Positions 6,964-15,473 of a DNA stretch of 38,934 nt are shown piece after piece. The stretch lies in the NCBI GenBank assembly GCA_019261985.1, contig JAFAQY010000135.1, forward strand, positions 1-38,934. Reading direction: 5' to 3'. The stretch comes from Bryobacterales bacterium (GTDB lineage Bacteria > Acidobacteriota > Terriglobia > Bryobacterales > Bryobacteraceae). The stretch's first letter is position 1, and the number at the start of each line of letters is the position of its first letter. A model generated the notes under the pieces. It had not been told where the DNA came from. It saw only the letters and a program-made list of their open reading frames with translations, and ran no database searches. The position numbers and the translations under genes are program-made.

Positions 6964-8798
6964 GACAAGCTTCAGCTTGTCCAGCCGGCATCAATGACTT
7001 CGCCGTAAAGCTCGCCAACGTAAACGGCACCGGCTCGGCCAGCGCCAATGGCTTGATCATGCAGGCCATCTTCCGCATGGGCATTCCCGTCACAGGCAAG
7101 AATCTGTTCCCATCCAATATTCAGGGCCTCCCGACATGGTATGAGATCCGTGTAAACAAAGATGGCTACGGCGCCCGCGCCCTGCACTACGATTTGATGG
7201 TGGCGATGAATTCGCAGACCTACAAGGCCGATGTCCGCGAGGTTCGTTCCGGCGGCTACCTGATGTACGATTCCACCTGGCCGCTGGATCCTCATCTGCA
7301 TCGGGACGACATCACCTTCCTCGGCATTCCGCTCGCGCGGATGTGCAACGAGAGTTTTTCCGATCCGCGCGAACGAATTTTGATGAAGAATATCGCGTAC
7401 GCCGGCTCATTGTGCGCGGTGCTCGATATCGACATGCCGATCGTCGATGAGCTGCTGGTCGAAAAATACGGCAAGAAGCAATCGTTGCTCGATTCCAATC
7501 ACAAGGCGCTGAAGCTCGGCTACGAATACGCCCGCGACAACTTCCGCTGTCCCCTGCCCTTCCATCTGGAGAAGATGGAGGCGAACGGAGAAAAGATCCT
7601 GATCGACGGCAACACGGCGACCGCGCTCGGGTGCTTATATGCCGGTGCAACTGTCGCGGCCTGGTACCCCATTACGCCCGCGACCTCGGTGATGGATGCG
7701 TTCAAGAGCTTTTGCGAAAAATACCGCCGCGACCCCGACACGGGCAAGAACAACTTCATGATCCTTCAGGCCGAGGATGAGCTTGCGGCGATTGGCATGG
7801 TGCTGGGAGCGAGCTGGAACGGAGCGCGCGCTTTCACCTCTACGGCCGGGCCGGGCATTTCGCTGATGAACGAGTTGCTTGGGCTGGCTTACTACGCCGA
7901 AATCCCGGCCGTGGTTATCGACGTTCAGCGAGTCGGTCCGTCGACGGGAATGCCCACGCGAACGCAGCAGGCCGACCTGCTCGAATGCGCCTATGCGTCG
8001 CACGGCGACACGCGCCATATCTTACTATTCCCCGCGAATCCGTCCGAGTGCTTCGAGTTTGCGGCGAAATCGTTCGATCTGGCCGAGCGGTTCCAAACTC
8101 CGGTGATCATGTTGTCCGATCTGGACATCGGCATGAACGATTGGGTGACTCCACGGCTCAAGTGGGACGACAAGTTTCGCCCGGATCGCGGCCGCGTGCT
8201 GAACGAAGAGGATCTCACGCACATGGCGAAGTACTTCCGCTACTTCCCCGACGACAAGAACTATGTGGCGCCGCGCACATTGCCCGGGGTAAGCGCGAAG
8301 GGCGCATATTTCATTCGCGGCTCCGGCCACAACAAATTCGGCGGGTACACCGAGCTTCCTTCCGAATATCAGGAAGTGATGGACCGCCTCGCGCTCAAGC
8401 ATAAAGCCGCGGCCAAGTTTGTGCCCGCTCCCGAGATCATCCGCCGCAAGGGCGCCCGGTTCGGCGTGATCGCCATTGGAGGCTGCGACCCGGCCGTGCG
8501 CGAAGCCCAGGAAAGATTCGGCAATGCAAAGGCCGGCTTCGACTACATGCGCATAAAGGGCTTCCCCTTCCACGAGCAGGTGGAGCAGTTCCTGGCCGAC
8601 CACGATCTCTGCTATGTCGTCGAGCAAAACCGCGACGCGCAGCTGAAATCGCTGCTGATGATGGAGACCAACGTTCCCAAAGAAAAACTTCAAAGCATCC
8701 TGGTATATGGCGGCTTCCCGTTAAGCGCGAGCCACGTGCTGGATGCGCTGATGAATCGCGACCGCGAAGGAGCGGCCGTTGAGACCGTTAACGCCTGA
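6930..8798 (+). CDS. korA: 2-oxoacid:ferredoxin oxidoreductase, fused gamma-alpha subunit (KorA-type)
   Basis: ATG 6930 follows AGGGAG (6921-6926) and gives 622 residues. The first about 190 residues are the gamma domain (NGTGSASANGLIMQAIFRMG, DVREVRSGGYLMYD). The alpha domain follows (GNTATALGCLYAGATVAAWY, then ITPATSVMD, QAEDELAAIGMVLGASWNGA, TSTAGPGISLMNE), the pyrimidine-binding and interdomain parts of TPP-dependent 2-oxoacid oxidoreductases. This gamma-alpha order is usual for bacterial 2-oxoglutarate or branched-chain types; the substrate is not provable here. The gene overlaps the upstream one by 34 bases. Residues about 11-18 (VGQASACP) are encoded by a palindromic repeat that recurs at 26682-26707, so the extreme N-terminus is repeat-derived. 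CoA-ester formation with ferredoxin reduction is the family reaction. Confidence 0.85.
   Translation: MLDTIGRNAPVGQASACPAGINDFAVKLANVNGTGSASANGLIMQAIFRMGIPVTGKNLFPSNIQGLPTWYEIRVNKDGYGARALHYDLMVAMNSQTYKADVREVRSGGYLMYDSTWPLDPHLHRDDITFLGIPLARMCNESFSDPRERILMKNIAYAGSLCAVLDIDMPIVDELLVEKYGKKQSLLDSNHKALKLGYEYARDNFRCPLPFHLEKMEANGEKILIDGNTATALGCLYAGATVAAWYPITPATSVMDAFKSFCEKYRRDPDTGKNNFMILQAEDELAAIGMVLGASWNGARAFTSTAGPGISLMNELLGLAYYAEIPAVVIDVQRVGPSTGMPTRTQQADLLECAYASHGDTRHILLFPANPSECFEFAAKSFDLAERFQTPVIMLSDLDIGMNDWVTPRLKWDDKFRPDRGRVLNEEDLTHMAKYFRYFPDDKNYVAPRTLPGVSAKGAYFIRGSGHNKFGGYTELPSEYQEVMDRLALKHKAAAKFVPAPEIIRRKGARFGVIAIGGCDPAVREAQERFGNAKAGFDYMRIKGFPFHEQVEQFLADHDLCYVVEQNRDAQLKSLLMMETNVPKEKLQSILVYGGFPLSASHVLDALMNRDREGAAVETVNA
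6959..6984. repeat. Palindromic repeat inside two overlapping coding regions
   Basis: The 26 bases are identical to 26682-26707. The core stem GGACAAGCTTCAGCTTGTCC spans 6963-6982. The copy contributes the TAG stop of the flavoprotein gene and encodes VGQASACP in the korA-type frame. Confidence 0.8.
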
Positions 8799-8801
8799 CC
8801 A

Positions 8802-9857
8802 ATGCCGTCCATAAGCAAACCCGTCGCAACGCATCCGAGCCTCCAGCGCAATGAATTGGGCCTGACTATTCGAGACTACGAAGGGTCGATGTCCACGTTG
8901 TGCGCCGGCTGCGGACACGATTCCATTACCGCCGCCGTCACCCGCGCTTTTTGGGAACTCTCGATTGCGCCCCATCAGATTGCAAAGCTGAGCGGCATTG
9001 GCTGCTCTTCGAAAACGCCGACCTATTTTGTCAGCGGCGCGCACGGCTTTAACTCCGCGCACGGCCGCATGCCCGCGATCGCCACGGGAGCCGCCGCAGC
9101 AAACCGCGATCTGGTTTATATCGGCGTATCCGGCGATGGGGACTCGCTCTCCATCGGACTCGGCCAGCTTTGCCACGCCATCCGCCGGAATGTGCGGATG
9201 GTTTACCTGATCGAAAACAACGGCGTCTACGGATTGACCAAAGGCCAGTTCTCCGCCTCGGCCGACATCGGCTCAAAGAGCAAACGCGGCGAGCCGAACA
9301 GAATGGCGCCGATTGATCCGGTGCGTTTGGCTTTGACGCTCGGCGCGACGTTCGTCGCGCGCAGCTTCTCGGGCGATAAGGAACAGCTCGTTCCGATTTT
9401 GAAGGCTGCCGTCGCGCACCGCGGCTTCGCGCTCATAGATGTGATTTCGCCCTGCGTGACGTTCAACGATCACTCCGGCTCGACGAAGAGCTACCTGCAA
9501 ACCCGCAAGCACATGATCCGCGCCACGGAAACCGACTTTGTTCCTCCCGCAAACGAGATTTTGGCGCACATCAGCTCGAACGGCGCCACGAGCGTAACGC
9601 TGCATGACGGCAGCGTCGTTCACTTCCGCTCCGTGCCGCTAGGCTACGACCCCAAGGACCGCGCGAAGGTTTCGACCTACCTCGACCGCCATCAGGACAG
9701 CGGCGAGATCCTCACCGGGTTGCTATATCTCGACGAATCCGCTCCCGACATGCATGAGCTAAGCCAGACCTCCGAGGTCCCGCTGGTGCATATCCCGTAC
9801 GAGACTCTCTGTCCGGGGTCGAAGGCGCTCGAAGAGCTGCAAGAAGAGTTCCGTTAA
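8802..9857 (+). CDS. korB: 2-oxoacid:ferredoxin oxidoreductase, beta subunit (TPP-binding)
   Basis: The 351-residue protein has the CAGCGHDSI motif near residue 35, whose cysteines probably help ligate the Fe-S cluster. The TPP/Mg motif is GDGDSLSIGLGQLCHAIRRN followed by ENNGVYGLTKGQ, and FNDHSGSTKSY is typical of KorB/VorB. It starts three bases after the alpha-subunit stop without a clear ribosome site, pointing to translational coupling. Together the three genes encode an enzyme that decarboxylates a 2-oxoacid to an acyl-CoA and passes electrons to ferredoxin and, through the GltD-like subunit, probably to or from NAD(P)H. Confidence 0.87.
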   Translation: MPSISKPVATHPSLQRNELGLTIRDYEGSMSTLCAGCGHDSITAAVTRAFWELSIAPHQIAKLSGIGCSSKTPTYFVSGAHGFNSAHGRMPAIATGAAAANRDLVYIGVSGDGDSLSIGLGQLCHAIRRNVRMVYLIENNGVYGLTKGQFSASADIGSKSKRGEPNRMAPIDPVRLALTLGATFVARSFSGDKEQLVPILKAAVAHRGFALIDVISPCVTFNDHSGSTKSYLQTRKHMIRATETDFVPPANEILAHISSNGATSVTLHDGSVVHFRSVPLGYDPKDRAKVSTYLDRHQDSGEILTGLLYLDESAPDMHELSQTSEVPLVHIPYETLCPGSKALEELQEEFR

Positions 9858-9896
9858 CCTGGAAACTGTGAGCTTTCCGTCTCCTCCTTAGATCCA

Positions 9897-10160
9897 ATGG
9901 CTGTGAGCCGGAGGGCAATATGTAGTAGACATCCGGCGCTCCACCGGCTCCGCCGTGATGGGCTGATTGAGGCCGATTGGGGCGTGAGCGAAAACAACCA
10001 GCGTGCCCGTTTTTACCGGCTCACGCCGGCCGGCAAGGAAAAGACTGACCGACGAAGAGTCGCGATGGAAGCTGTTCGTAAGAACGATGACGAAAGTGCT
10101 TCGCGCGCAGGAGTAGCTTATGCGGAACTATTGGTCGCGATGGCGGCGGCGAAACCGTGA
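9897..10160 (+). pseudogene. PadR-family regulator remnant (N-terminal half missing)
   Basis: [20 protein letters not shown] followed by [18 protein letters not shown] is the second half of a PadR winged helix and wing, which in intact proteins follows about 50 residues of N-terminal helices. Only about 40 bp separate this stretch from the beta-subunit gene, so the N-terminal half appears deleted. PadR genes lie directly before ADOP permease genes in Acidobacteria, and this remnant still overlaps the ADOP start by 41 bases. If translated it would lack the first helices needed for DNA binding. Confidence 0.7.
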
Positions 10161-12741
10161 GGAACAGGATCTGGATGACGAGATCCGGTCTCATCTTGCC
10201 ATCGAAGCTGCCGGACGGATCGCGAGCGGCGAGACGCCGGAAACCGCATGGCGGGAGGCCCGGCGAACGTTCGGAAACGCCTCGCGCATTCGCGAGGAAA
10301 CGCGCGAGGCATGGGGTCTTACGGCGATCCAGAACGTGCTTGAGGACATCCGCCACGGCCTTCGGCTCCTTCGGAAAGCCCCGCTTTGGACTATCGTTGT
10401 CGCGTCCACACTCGCGCTAGGCGTTGGCCTGACCACCGCCATATTCAGCGTGGTTTATGGCGTGATCCTCAAACCGCTGCCTTATCCCAAGCCGGACCGG
10501 TTGGTGGCGCTTTGGAATAGCGCGCCGGTGGGCGCGTACCAACGTTTTAACGTAAACGGCCCCAACTGGCTCTTCTGGCGCGAGCATGCGCGCTCCTTCG
10601 AGGACATTGCGCTGGCTCGGCCGATTGCAAATTTCAATCTGACCGGACAAGGCGTTCCCGAGCGGTTGCAGGGCGCACGCACAGCGTGGAATCTGCGTCA
10701 GGTCCTACAAGTTCAACCCCTCATGGGCCGCTTCTTCACCGAGACGGAACAGAACAGCGATGCAAGGGTCGCCGTGCTCAGTTATTGGCTGTGGCAACGG
10801 CGGTTCGGCGGCACGCGGAACATCCTGGGCGAAAAAATCCCTCTTAACGGCGAGCCATACGAAGTCATCGGGATTATGCCTGCCAATTTCGAATATCCGA
10901 GCGAGCAGTTTGAACTGTGGACACCATTGTTCCTATCCGCGCAGGAATTGGGCGAACCCGGATTGAATTACCAGTACGTGGCCGTGGGCCGGCTAACAGG
11001 TGGTGTGAGTGTGGCGCAAGCGCAAGCTGAAATGTCGAGCATCGCGCGGCGGTACGCGGACGAGCATCCGGCAACCAACCGCTTGCCGCGCGGCGCCTAC
11101 GTCGATGTTGCTGTGGAATCGCTGCTAGCGAGCAATACGCGGCAAATCCGCTCCGCCATGTGGATTCTTCTTGCGGCGATCGGCTGCCTGCTGCTAACGG
11201 GCTGCTTTAATTTGGCCATTTTGCTGATCGCGCGCGGGAGCTCCCGCGCGAAAGAAATGGCCCTTCGAGCGGCCCTGGGCGCCGCGCGTGGAAGGCTACG
11301 GCGGCAGTTCTTGGCGGAACTGGCGCCATTGAGCTTTGTGGGCGCTGCCGGGGGAATTCTGATTGCCTGGTTAATCCTTCGCATCTTTTTACCCTTGGTT
11401 CCGGATCAGATTCCGCGCGCCGAAGCAATCGGCTTGAATCTGCCGGTGCTTGGGTTTTCGATCGCGGCCGGCGCTTTCGTGGTGATTGTGGCAGCGCTTC
11501 TGCCGGCAAGGATCGCGGCGCGAAGCGAGCTCACTGGCACGCTCCAAGAGAGTTCGCGCGCGGTCACCGGGGGCAACCGCGCGCGCGGCGTTCTGGTGGT
11601 GGCGCAGGTAGCCGTGACGATTGTGCTACTTTTCGGCGGGACGCTGTTCGTGCGAAGTCTGGCCGCGGTCTGGCGAGTCAACCCTGGCTTCGCCACACAA
11701 AAGGTGCTTACCATGCATTTCGCCGTGCCGCGTGTCCGATATCGAAAGGACCCTGACGTTTCCGGATTTTATGATCGCGTGCTGGAACACGTCAAAACCG
11801 TGCCTGGCGTGCTCGCGGCCGGAATCGTGAACCGGCTGGCGCTGAGCGGAATCGACCAGACGTTTCAAGTAGTGTTTGAAAACCCTTCCGATCTGCGGAA
11901 TATGGACATCGATTCGAGAACGGAAACACCAGGGTACTTCGAAGCTGCCGGGATTCCACTAAAGGTGGGGCGCGATTTCACCTCGCACGACGGCGCGGAC
12001 ACGTTGCTGATCGGTATTATTGACGATCAACTCGCACAGCGAGTTTTTGGCGCAGGCGATCCGCTGGGCAAGCGCTTTCGCATCCCGATTCCCGGCCAGC
12101 CCTGGGTTCAGATCGTGGGAGTCGTGGGTCACATTCTGAATCAGTCCGCAGAAAAGGACGTGCGGCCTCAAGTCTACTGGCCCATGTCACAGCGGACACA
12201 GGAGCCCGCGGCACTGGTGGTGCGAACTGCCGGATCTCCCTCGGCGTTGACAGCTTCGATTATCGAGCAAATTCGGGCTGTCGATCCCGACCAGCCGGTT
12301 TACGATGTGAGGACGATGGAGGACTGGTTGTCGCGCACTATCAGTACCCGCAACATAATGACGTGGGTCGTCGCATTCTTCGGCATCGCGTCACTCCTGC
12401 TCGCGTGTTTGGGACTATACGGCGTGGTCTCTTACACCACAGGACTGCGCTTGCGTGAATTCGGTATTCGCATAGCGCTGGGCGGAACAGCGGCGCACGT
12501 CCGGCTGTTGATTCTTCGTCATGCAGGGGTGTTGGTGGCTTACGGCTGCGGTGTGGGAATCGCGCTGACCATTCCGGCGGGGCGCGGCATTGGCAGCTTG
12601 CTATATGGCGTCGGCCCGTTCGATGCCGTGGCGATTCTGTTCGCTCCGGCGCTTTTGGCCGCCGTTGCTCTGGCCGCTAGCCTCGGCCCGGCGCTACGCG
12701 CTGCGAGGGTGGATCCGGCGGAAATCTTGCGCGCGGATTGA
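10120..12741 (+). CDS. ADOP-family ABC transporter permease (MacB/FtsX type)
   Basis: At 873 residues this is a standard acidobacterial duplicated orphan permease. Residues 1-70 form the soluble ADOP N-terminal domain ([30 protein letters not shown]). A first TM helix at about 85-108 ([20 protein letters not shown]) is followed by a MacB-like periplasmic domain ([20 protein letters not shown]) and an FtsX core with three helices. A second periplasmic domain and FtsX core complete it ([20 protein letters not shown], ending [14 protein letters not shown]). MacB relatives couple an ATPase to mechanotransmission for export of peptides or lipophilic compounds. No ATPase gene is adjacent, as usual for 'orphan' members. 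A degraded relative lies at 36300-36815. Confidence 0.9.
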   Translation: MRNYWSRWRRRNREEQDLDDEIRSHLAIEAAGRIASGETPETAWREARRTFGNASRIREETREAWGLTAIQNVLEDIRHGLRLLRKAPLWTIVVASTLALGVGLTTAIFSVVYGVILKPLPYPKPDRLVALWNSAPVGAYQRFNVNGPNWLFWREHARSFEDIALARPIANFNLTGQGVPERLQGARTAWNLRQVLQVQPLMGRFFTETEQNSDARVAVLSYWLWQRRFGGTRNILGEKIPLNGEPYEVIGIMPANFEYPSEQFELWTPLFLSAQELGEPGLNYQYVAVGRLTGGVSVAQAQAEMSSIARRYADEHPATNRLPRGAYVDVAVESLLASNTRQIRSAMWILLAAIGCLLLTGCFNLAILLIARGSSRAKEMALRAALGAARGRLRRQFLAELAPLSFVGAAGGILIAWLILRIFLPLVPDQIPRAEAIGLNLPVLGFSIAAGAFVVIVAALLPARIAARSELTGTLQESSRAVTGGNRARGVLVVAQVAVTIVLLFGGTLFVRSLAAVWRVNPGFATQKVLTMHFAVPRVRYRKDPDVSGFYDRVLEHVKTVPGVLAAGIVNRLALSGIDQTFQVVFENPSDLRNMDIDSRTETPGYFEAAGIPLKVGRDFTSHDGADTLLIGIIDDQLAQRVFGAGDPLGKRFRIPIPGQPWVQIVGVVGHILNQSAEKDVRPQVYWPMSQRTQEPAALVVRTAGSPSALTASIIEQIRAVDPDQPVYDVRTMEDWLSRTISTRNIMTWVVAFFGIASLLLACLGLYGVVSYTTGLRLREFGIRIALGGTAAHVRLLILRHAGVLVAYGCGVGIALTIPAGRGIGSLLYGVGPFDAVAILFAPALLAAVALAASLGPALRAARVDPAEILRAD

Positions 12742-12778
12742 GTCGGGTGCGGATTCGCCCTCTCAGCACGCCCGAATA

Positions 12779-12832
12779 GCGCGGTTGGCAACCGCGCGCC
12801 GGATGGCATCCGGCCCCACATTAGTAATGTGG
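12779..12832. repeat. Three-module palindromic repeat between convergent genes
   Basis: Three adjacent stem-loops are visible: GCGCGGTT-GGC-AACCGCGC (12779-12797), GCCGGAT-GGC-ATCCGGC (12798-12814) and CCACATTA-G-TAATGTGG (12816-12832). It fills the gap between the ADOP gene (+) and the BPL_N-like gene (-), where it could end transcription from both sides. The third stem contains the stop codon of the minus-strand gene (12821-12823). Confidence 0.75.
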
Positions 12833-13564
12833 CAGCGGTTGGCCTGCTCGCGCGGCTTGGATTATTGTTGCCGCGTATGCATTGTCATCTTCGGCTGGGG
12901 TGATGAAATTTATGCCGCCCCGCCAATTTTCAGCGGCTTCCGGATGGACCCCGCTGAGGATCACCCAACCGGCTCCGAACCTTCCTTCGGCAACGGCCGG
13001 CGTGCCGTCGGGATACTTGGCGACCACGTCACCCCATCCGGTAAGCTGTGGGCCGTCTTCCCAATACTGATCGAGAGTTCGGCCATCTGCACTGGCGATC
13101 GGGACCGCCGCTTTCCGAATGCCACGGTCTTCCGCGGAGTAAAAGCGGAACCGGGCACCCGAAGTCAAATTCAAGCCGTTGTAGGGCGAGTTTCCCGCGA
13201 AGAAGGCGCCCGCGCAGATTCCAAGGTAATTCAAACCACTCTGCACTGCGTTACGGATGTTTGTGGTGGTGCTCGCAGACAGGCTGTTGCCGATGTCGAC
13301 GAAATTTCCTCCCGGCACGATCAGCAGCCGGTATTGCCGGATTTGCTCTTCGCCCATGCCGTTCAAGCTTGGAGAATTGACTCGCGAATAATTCAGATGA
13401 TTGGCGTGCAGAATTGCTTCGATGGCCGCGACATCTGCGGGAGAGGCTCCCGTCCCATTGAACAGAAGGATGGACGCCCTCTCGGCGTGAACTGCGCACG
13501 CGGTAAACACGGTTGGCGTCATCGCAAGCGCGGCAGCAATCGTCATTCGAAATGCAGAGCGCAT
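12821..13564 (-). CDS. Secreted BPL_N-type class I glutamine amidotransferase-like protein
   Basis: The 247-residue protein has an N-terminal export signal (RMTIAAALAMTPTVFTACAV). A flavodoxin-like class I amidotransferase fold follows: ASILLFNGTGASPADVAAIE, RLLIVPGGNFVDIG and the nucleophile elbow LGICAGAFFAG with a Cys. GWVILSGVHPEAAENWR contains the His-Pro-E of the BPL_N family (named for the N-terminal domain of eukaryotic biotin-protein ligase). Catalysis is plausible but unproven. It is the last gene of a tight minus-strand run, 5 bases after the DUF1801-like gene. Its stop lies inside a palindromic repeat, so its final residues may be repeat-derived. Confidence 0.75.
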   Translation of the reverse strand: MRSAFRMTIAAALAMTPTVFTACAVHAERASILLFNGTGASPADVAAIEAILHANHLNYSRVNSPSLNGMGEEQIRQYRLLIVPGGNFVDIGNSLSASTTTNIRNAVQSGLNYLGICAGAFFAGNSPYNGLNLTSGARFRFYSAEDRGIRKAAVPIASADGRTLDQYWEDGPQLTGWGDVVAKYPDGTPAVAEGRFGAGWVILSGVHPEAAENWRGGINFITPAEDDNAYAATIIQAARAGQPLPHY

Positions 13565-13569
13565 CGTGG

Positions 13570-14001
13570 CTATCTGATGAGTTTCGATTTCAGCACAACT
13601 CCGCCGCTGCCGGTCTTCAGGTTCGCGCCTGCTATTTTCAACGCCTGAGCCATTAGCCGGCGGATGTAGGGATCGTCAAGGATCGCTGCGCGGTCGTCCA
13701 TGCGGATCGAGCGCACCTGGGTACCGTTGCCCTCAAGACGGCCCTCGGGATCGTCAACCGCAATGCCTTCCAGAAAGAAAAACCGTACCCAACGTGGATA
13801 CAGAACCAGTGAGAACACAGCCGATCCGCGGTCCGCTGGAGCAAAGCCAATCGGGAGCGACTGGCGGCGATCGTAGACCATTAGCCGCGCGCCCGGAAAG
13901 CGCGCCCTGAGCTTGTTTAAGCCAGCCCGCGCAGTGGCCGCGACCTGCGGCGAGAAACGGTCGATTGCGTTTTCGAGATAGGCTTTTTCCGCGGCGCCCA
14001 A
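13570..14001 (-). CDS. DUF1801-like protein
   Basis: The 143-residue protein has the stretch VYDRRQSLPIGFAPADRGSA, then FSLVLYPRWVRFFFLEG and DPEGRLEGNGTQVRSIRMDD, matching DUF1801/YdhG-like small cytoplasmic proteins of unknown function. TTG 13999-14001 is the start, separated by a single base from the DUF6152 stop, so it depends on coupling to that gene. No signal peptide or membrane segment is seen. The C-terminus is short and basic. Confidence 0.65.
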   Translation of the reverse strand: MGAAEKAYLENAIDRFSPQVAATARAGLNKLRARFPGARLMVYDRRQSLPIGFAPADRGSAVFSLVLYPRWVRFFFLEGIAVDDPEGRLEGNGTQVRSIRMDDRAAILDDPYIRRLMAQALKIAGANLKTGSGGVVLKSKLIR

Positions 14002-14002
14002 G

Positions 14003-14398
14003 CTACGGGTCCGTAATCGCGCCGCCCATCATCAGAACTTCGCCGTTTGGACGTTTCGCGCTCACCCACATGCCGCCCTTCTCGCCGTCTTTCATGGGAC
14101 GAATCGTGACGGTAAGCTTGTCGCCGGGCTTGAGCGTATTTCGGGTCCATCCGCGGCGGCCGAGGTAATTGGGGCTCATGCCTTCGATACCCCAAGTTTC
14201 CACCTCGCCTTTATCGTTCTTCACATCCAGCCAGACCCAGGTGTGCGGGTTGGTGTAATCGAACTTCTTCACCGTCCCGTTTACGGTCTGTTCCTTGGTG
14301 ACGTCGAAGGCAGCAAAGGAATGGTGCGCCAAAGCGACCCCTGCCGCGCCCGCGATCCACCCGGCCAGCAGGACCGCCCTTGTGATGCGTGGTTTCAT
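14003..14398 (-). CDS. DUF6152-family secreted protein
   Basis: The 131-residue protein has a signal peptide (RAVLLAGWIAGAAGVALA) ending just before HHSFAAFD, the family hallmark. A single beta-rich domain follows: VNGTVKKFDYTNPHTWVWLD, then WGIEGMSPNYLGRRGW and KPGDKLTVTIRPMKDG. The His-His immediately after cleavage suggests metal binding, but this is inference. In Acidobacteria such genes frequently accompany the secreted family represented by the upstream neighbour (14416-15216), 17 bases away in the same operon. Confidence 0.8.
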   Translation of the reverse strand: MKPRITRAVLLAGWIAGAAGVALAHHSFAAFDVTKEQTVNGTVKKFDYTNPHTWVWLDVKNDKGEVETWGIEGMSPNYLGRRGWTRNTLKPGDKLTVTIRPMKDGEKGGMWVSAKRPNGEVLMMGGAITDP

Positions 14399-14415
14399 AT
14401 TCCCCTTCCGTTCCG

Positions 14416-15216
14416 TTAACGAGGTGAAGCCCCGGGTTTGGCGAGTTTAATCCCCGCCTTGCCGTTCTGATCGGCAAAGTTGCGGTTGTTCTCCTCGCAG
14501 ATATATTCCGAAATGGTCCAACTGCGGTGACGCTTAAATGTGCGCGCGCCCATCGAATACGGCTGTGTCAGCGCCTCGGGGTCGACAACGGTGGTTTCGA
14601 TGCTCAGCGTGTCCGGGTCCGCCAACTTCAAGCGTTCGACGATCTTCATCTTGTCGCTGTAAGGAAACGACAAGCCTCGGGGCACTTGAGCGAAGCCAAC
14701 TGTTTCAACCACCAATGTGTCGCCGTCCCAATGCCCTACCGATGTGCCGAAGAAGGTTGGATCGGGGTCTTCGGGCAGCGCGCGGCCATCCGTGAAAATA
14801 TGGCGCACTTGCGTATAGGCTTCGATAACAATGGTCACCTTACCCGGGGTCATCAGAATCTCAATTGGATACGGTTGGCCCATGATGGCGGGCATACCGG
14901 GTGGCAGGCAGTTCGCGGTTTCGTTTTCTTCGGCTCGCGGTGGCGGAGCCTGCGCCTTGGCAGCGTACGCCGGCGTAAGTGAAGGACCCGCGGGAGCCGC
15001 GCCTCGACCCGCCTTCCCTGCTCCGCGACCCGCGCCTCCTCGCCCGCCAGGAGCGGTTTCCCATACTCCGGTGAAGTCCGGCAGCTTGGCCATGGCCGCC
15101 CAATCGGCCGCGGTGGGCGCCTTGCGCACGGGTTTCTGAGCGGCGGCAAATGGCGCCAGCGATATCGCCAACGTGAGCGTGCAAATAAGGGATCGCGAAG
15201 AATTGCGCATATCCAT
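14416..15216 (-). CDS. Secreted protein of an uncharacterised multicopy acidobacterial family (paralogue 1)
   Basis: The 266-residue protein has a signal peptide (LICTLTLAISLAPFAAA), a Pro/Gly/Ala-rich linker, and then the family core. Core motifs are LPPGMPAIMGQPYPIEILMT, RHIFTDGRALPEDPDPTFFG, SVGHWDGDTLVVETVGFAQ and a C-terminal ...EYICEENNRNFAD. The same core occurs in three genes at 25597-28833. I know no biochemical function; the aromatic and acidic pattern suggests an extracytoplasmic beta-structure. It is the first gene of a four-gene minus-strand run with DUF6152, DUF1801-like and BPL_N-like genes. Confidence 0.65.
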   Translation of the reverse strand: MDMRNSSRSLICTLTLAISLAPFAAAQKPVRKAPTAADWAAMAKLPDFTGVWETAPGGRGGAGRGAGKAGRGAAPAGPSLTPAYAAKAQAPPPRAEENETANCLPPGMPAIMGQPYPIEILMTPGKVTIVIEAYTQVRHIFTDGRALPEDPDPTFFGTSVGHWDGDTLVVETVGFAQVPRGLSFPYSDKMKIVERLKLADPDTLSIETTVVDPEALTQPYSMGARTFKRHRSWTISEYICEENNRNFADQNGKAGIKLAKPGASPR

Positions 15217-15300
15217 GTAGATTTTATTGCATTTCTTTCGTCACTGCTACCGTCCGTGATCCCTGCGTAAGGGATCTGGACCGCTCCCTCGCGGTCGCGG

Positions 15301-15381
15301 CTCGGTATGAGCGTTTCCGAGGCGCGGCTCGGTATGAGTGTTTCCGAAGCGCGGTTCGGTATGAGCGTTTCCGAGCCGCGA
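15301..15381. repeat. Three tandem copies of a 27-bp repeat in a divergent intergenic region
   Basis: CTCGGTATGAG or its variant begins at 15301, 15328 and 15355, giving a 27-bp period. Units differ at one to three positions and the last degenerates at its end. An inverted pair GACCGC...GCGGTC lies just before (15279-15296). The 257-bp gap 15217-15473 separates the secreted family gene (-) from the glycosyltransferase gene (+) and otherwise holds only the candidate -10 at 15441. The period is a multiple of three, but I see no supported protein here. Confidence 0.7.
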
Positions 15382-15440
15382 TCACGGTTAGGGATGCAAT
15401 TACGGACGTTTGGGGCGATGTTTATGCCTAATGACCCTGC

Positions 15441-15446
15441 TAGAAT
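15441..15446 (+). promoter_or_regulatory. Candidate -10 box for the glycosyltransferase gene
   Basis: TAGAAT preceded by TGC lies 27 bp before GTG 15474. No good -35 box is visible 16-18 bp upstream. Transcription would start near 15453, leaving a leader of about 20 bases. Confidence 0.3.
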
Positions 15447-15473
15447 CCGGTTATCGCTGAAGCGCTTTCTATT

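Noticed and set aside
15301-15381. CRISPR-like array
   Set aside because: The 27-bp units are directly abutting with no spacers.
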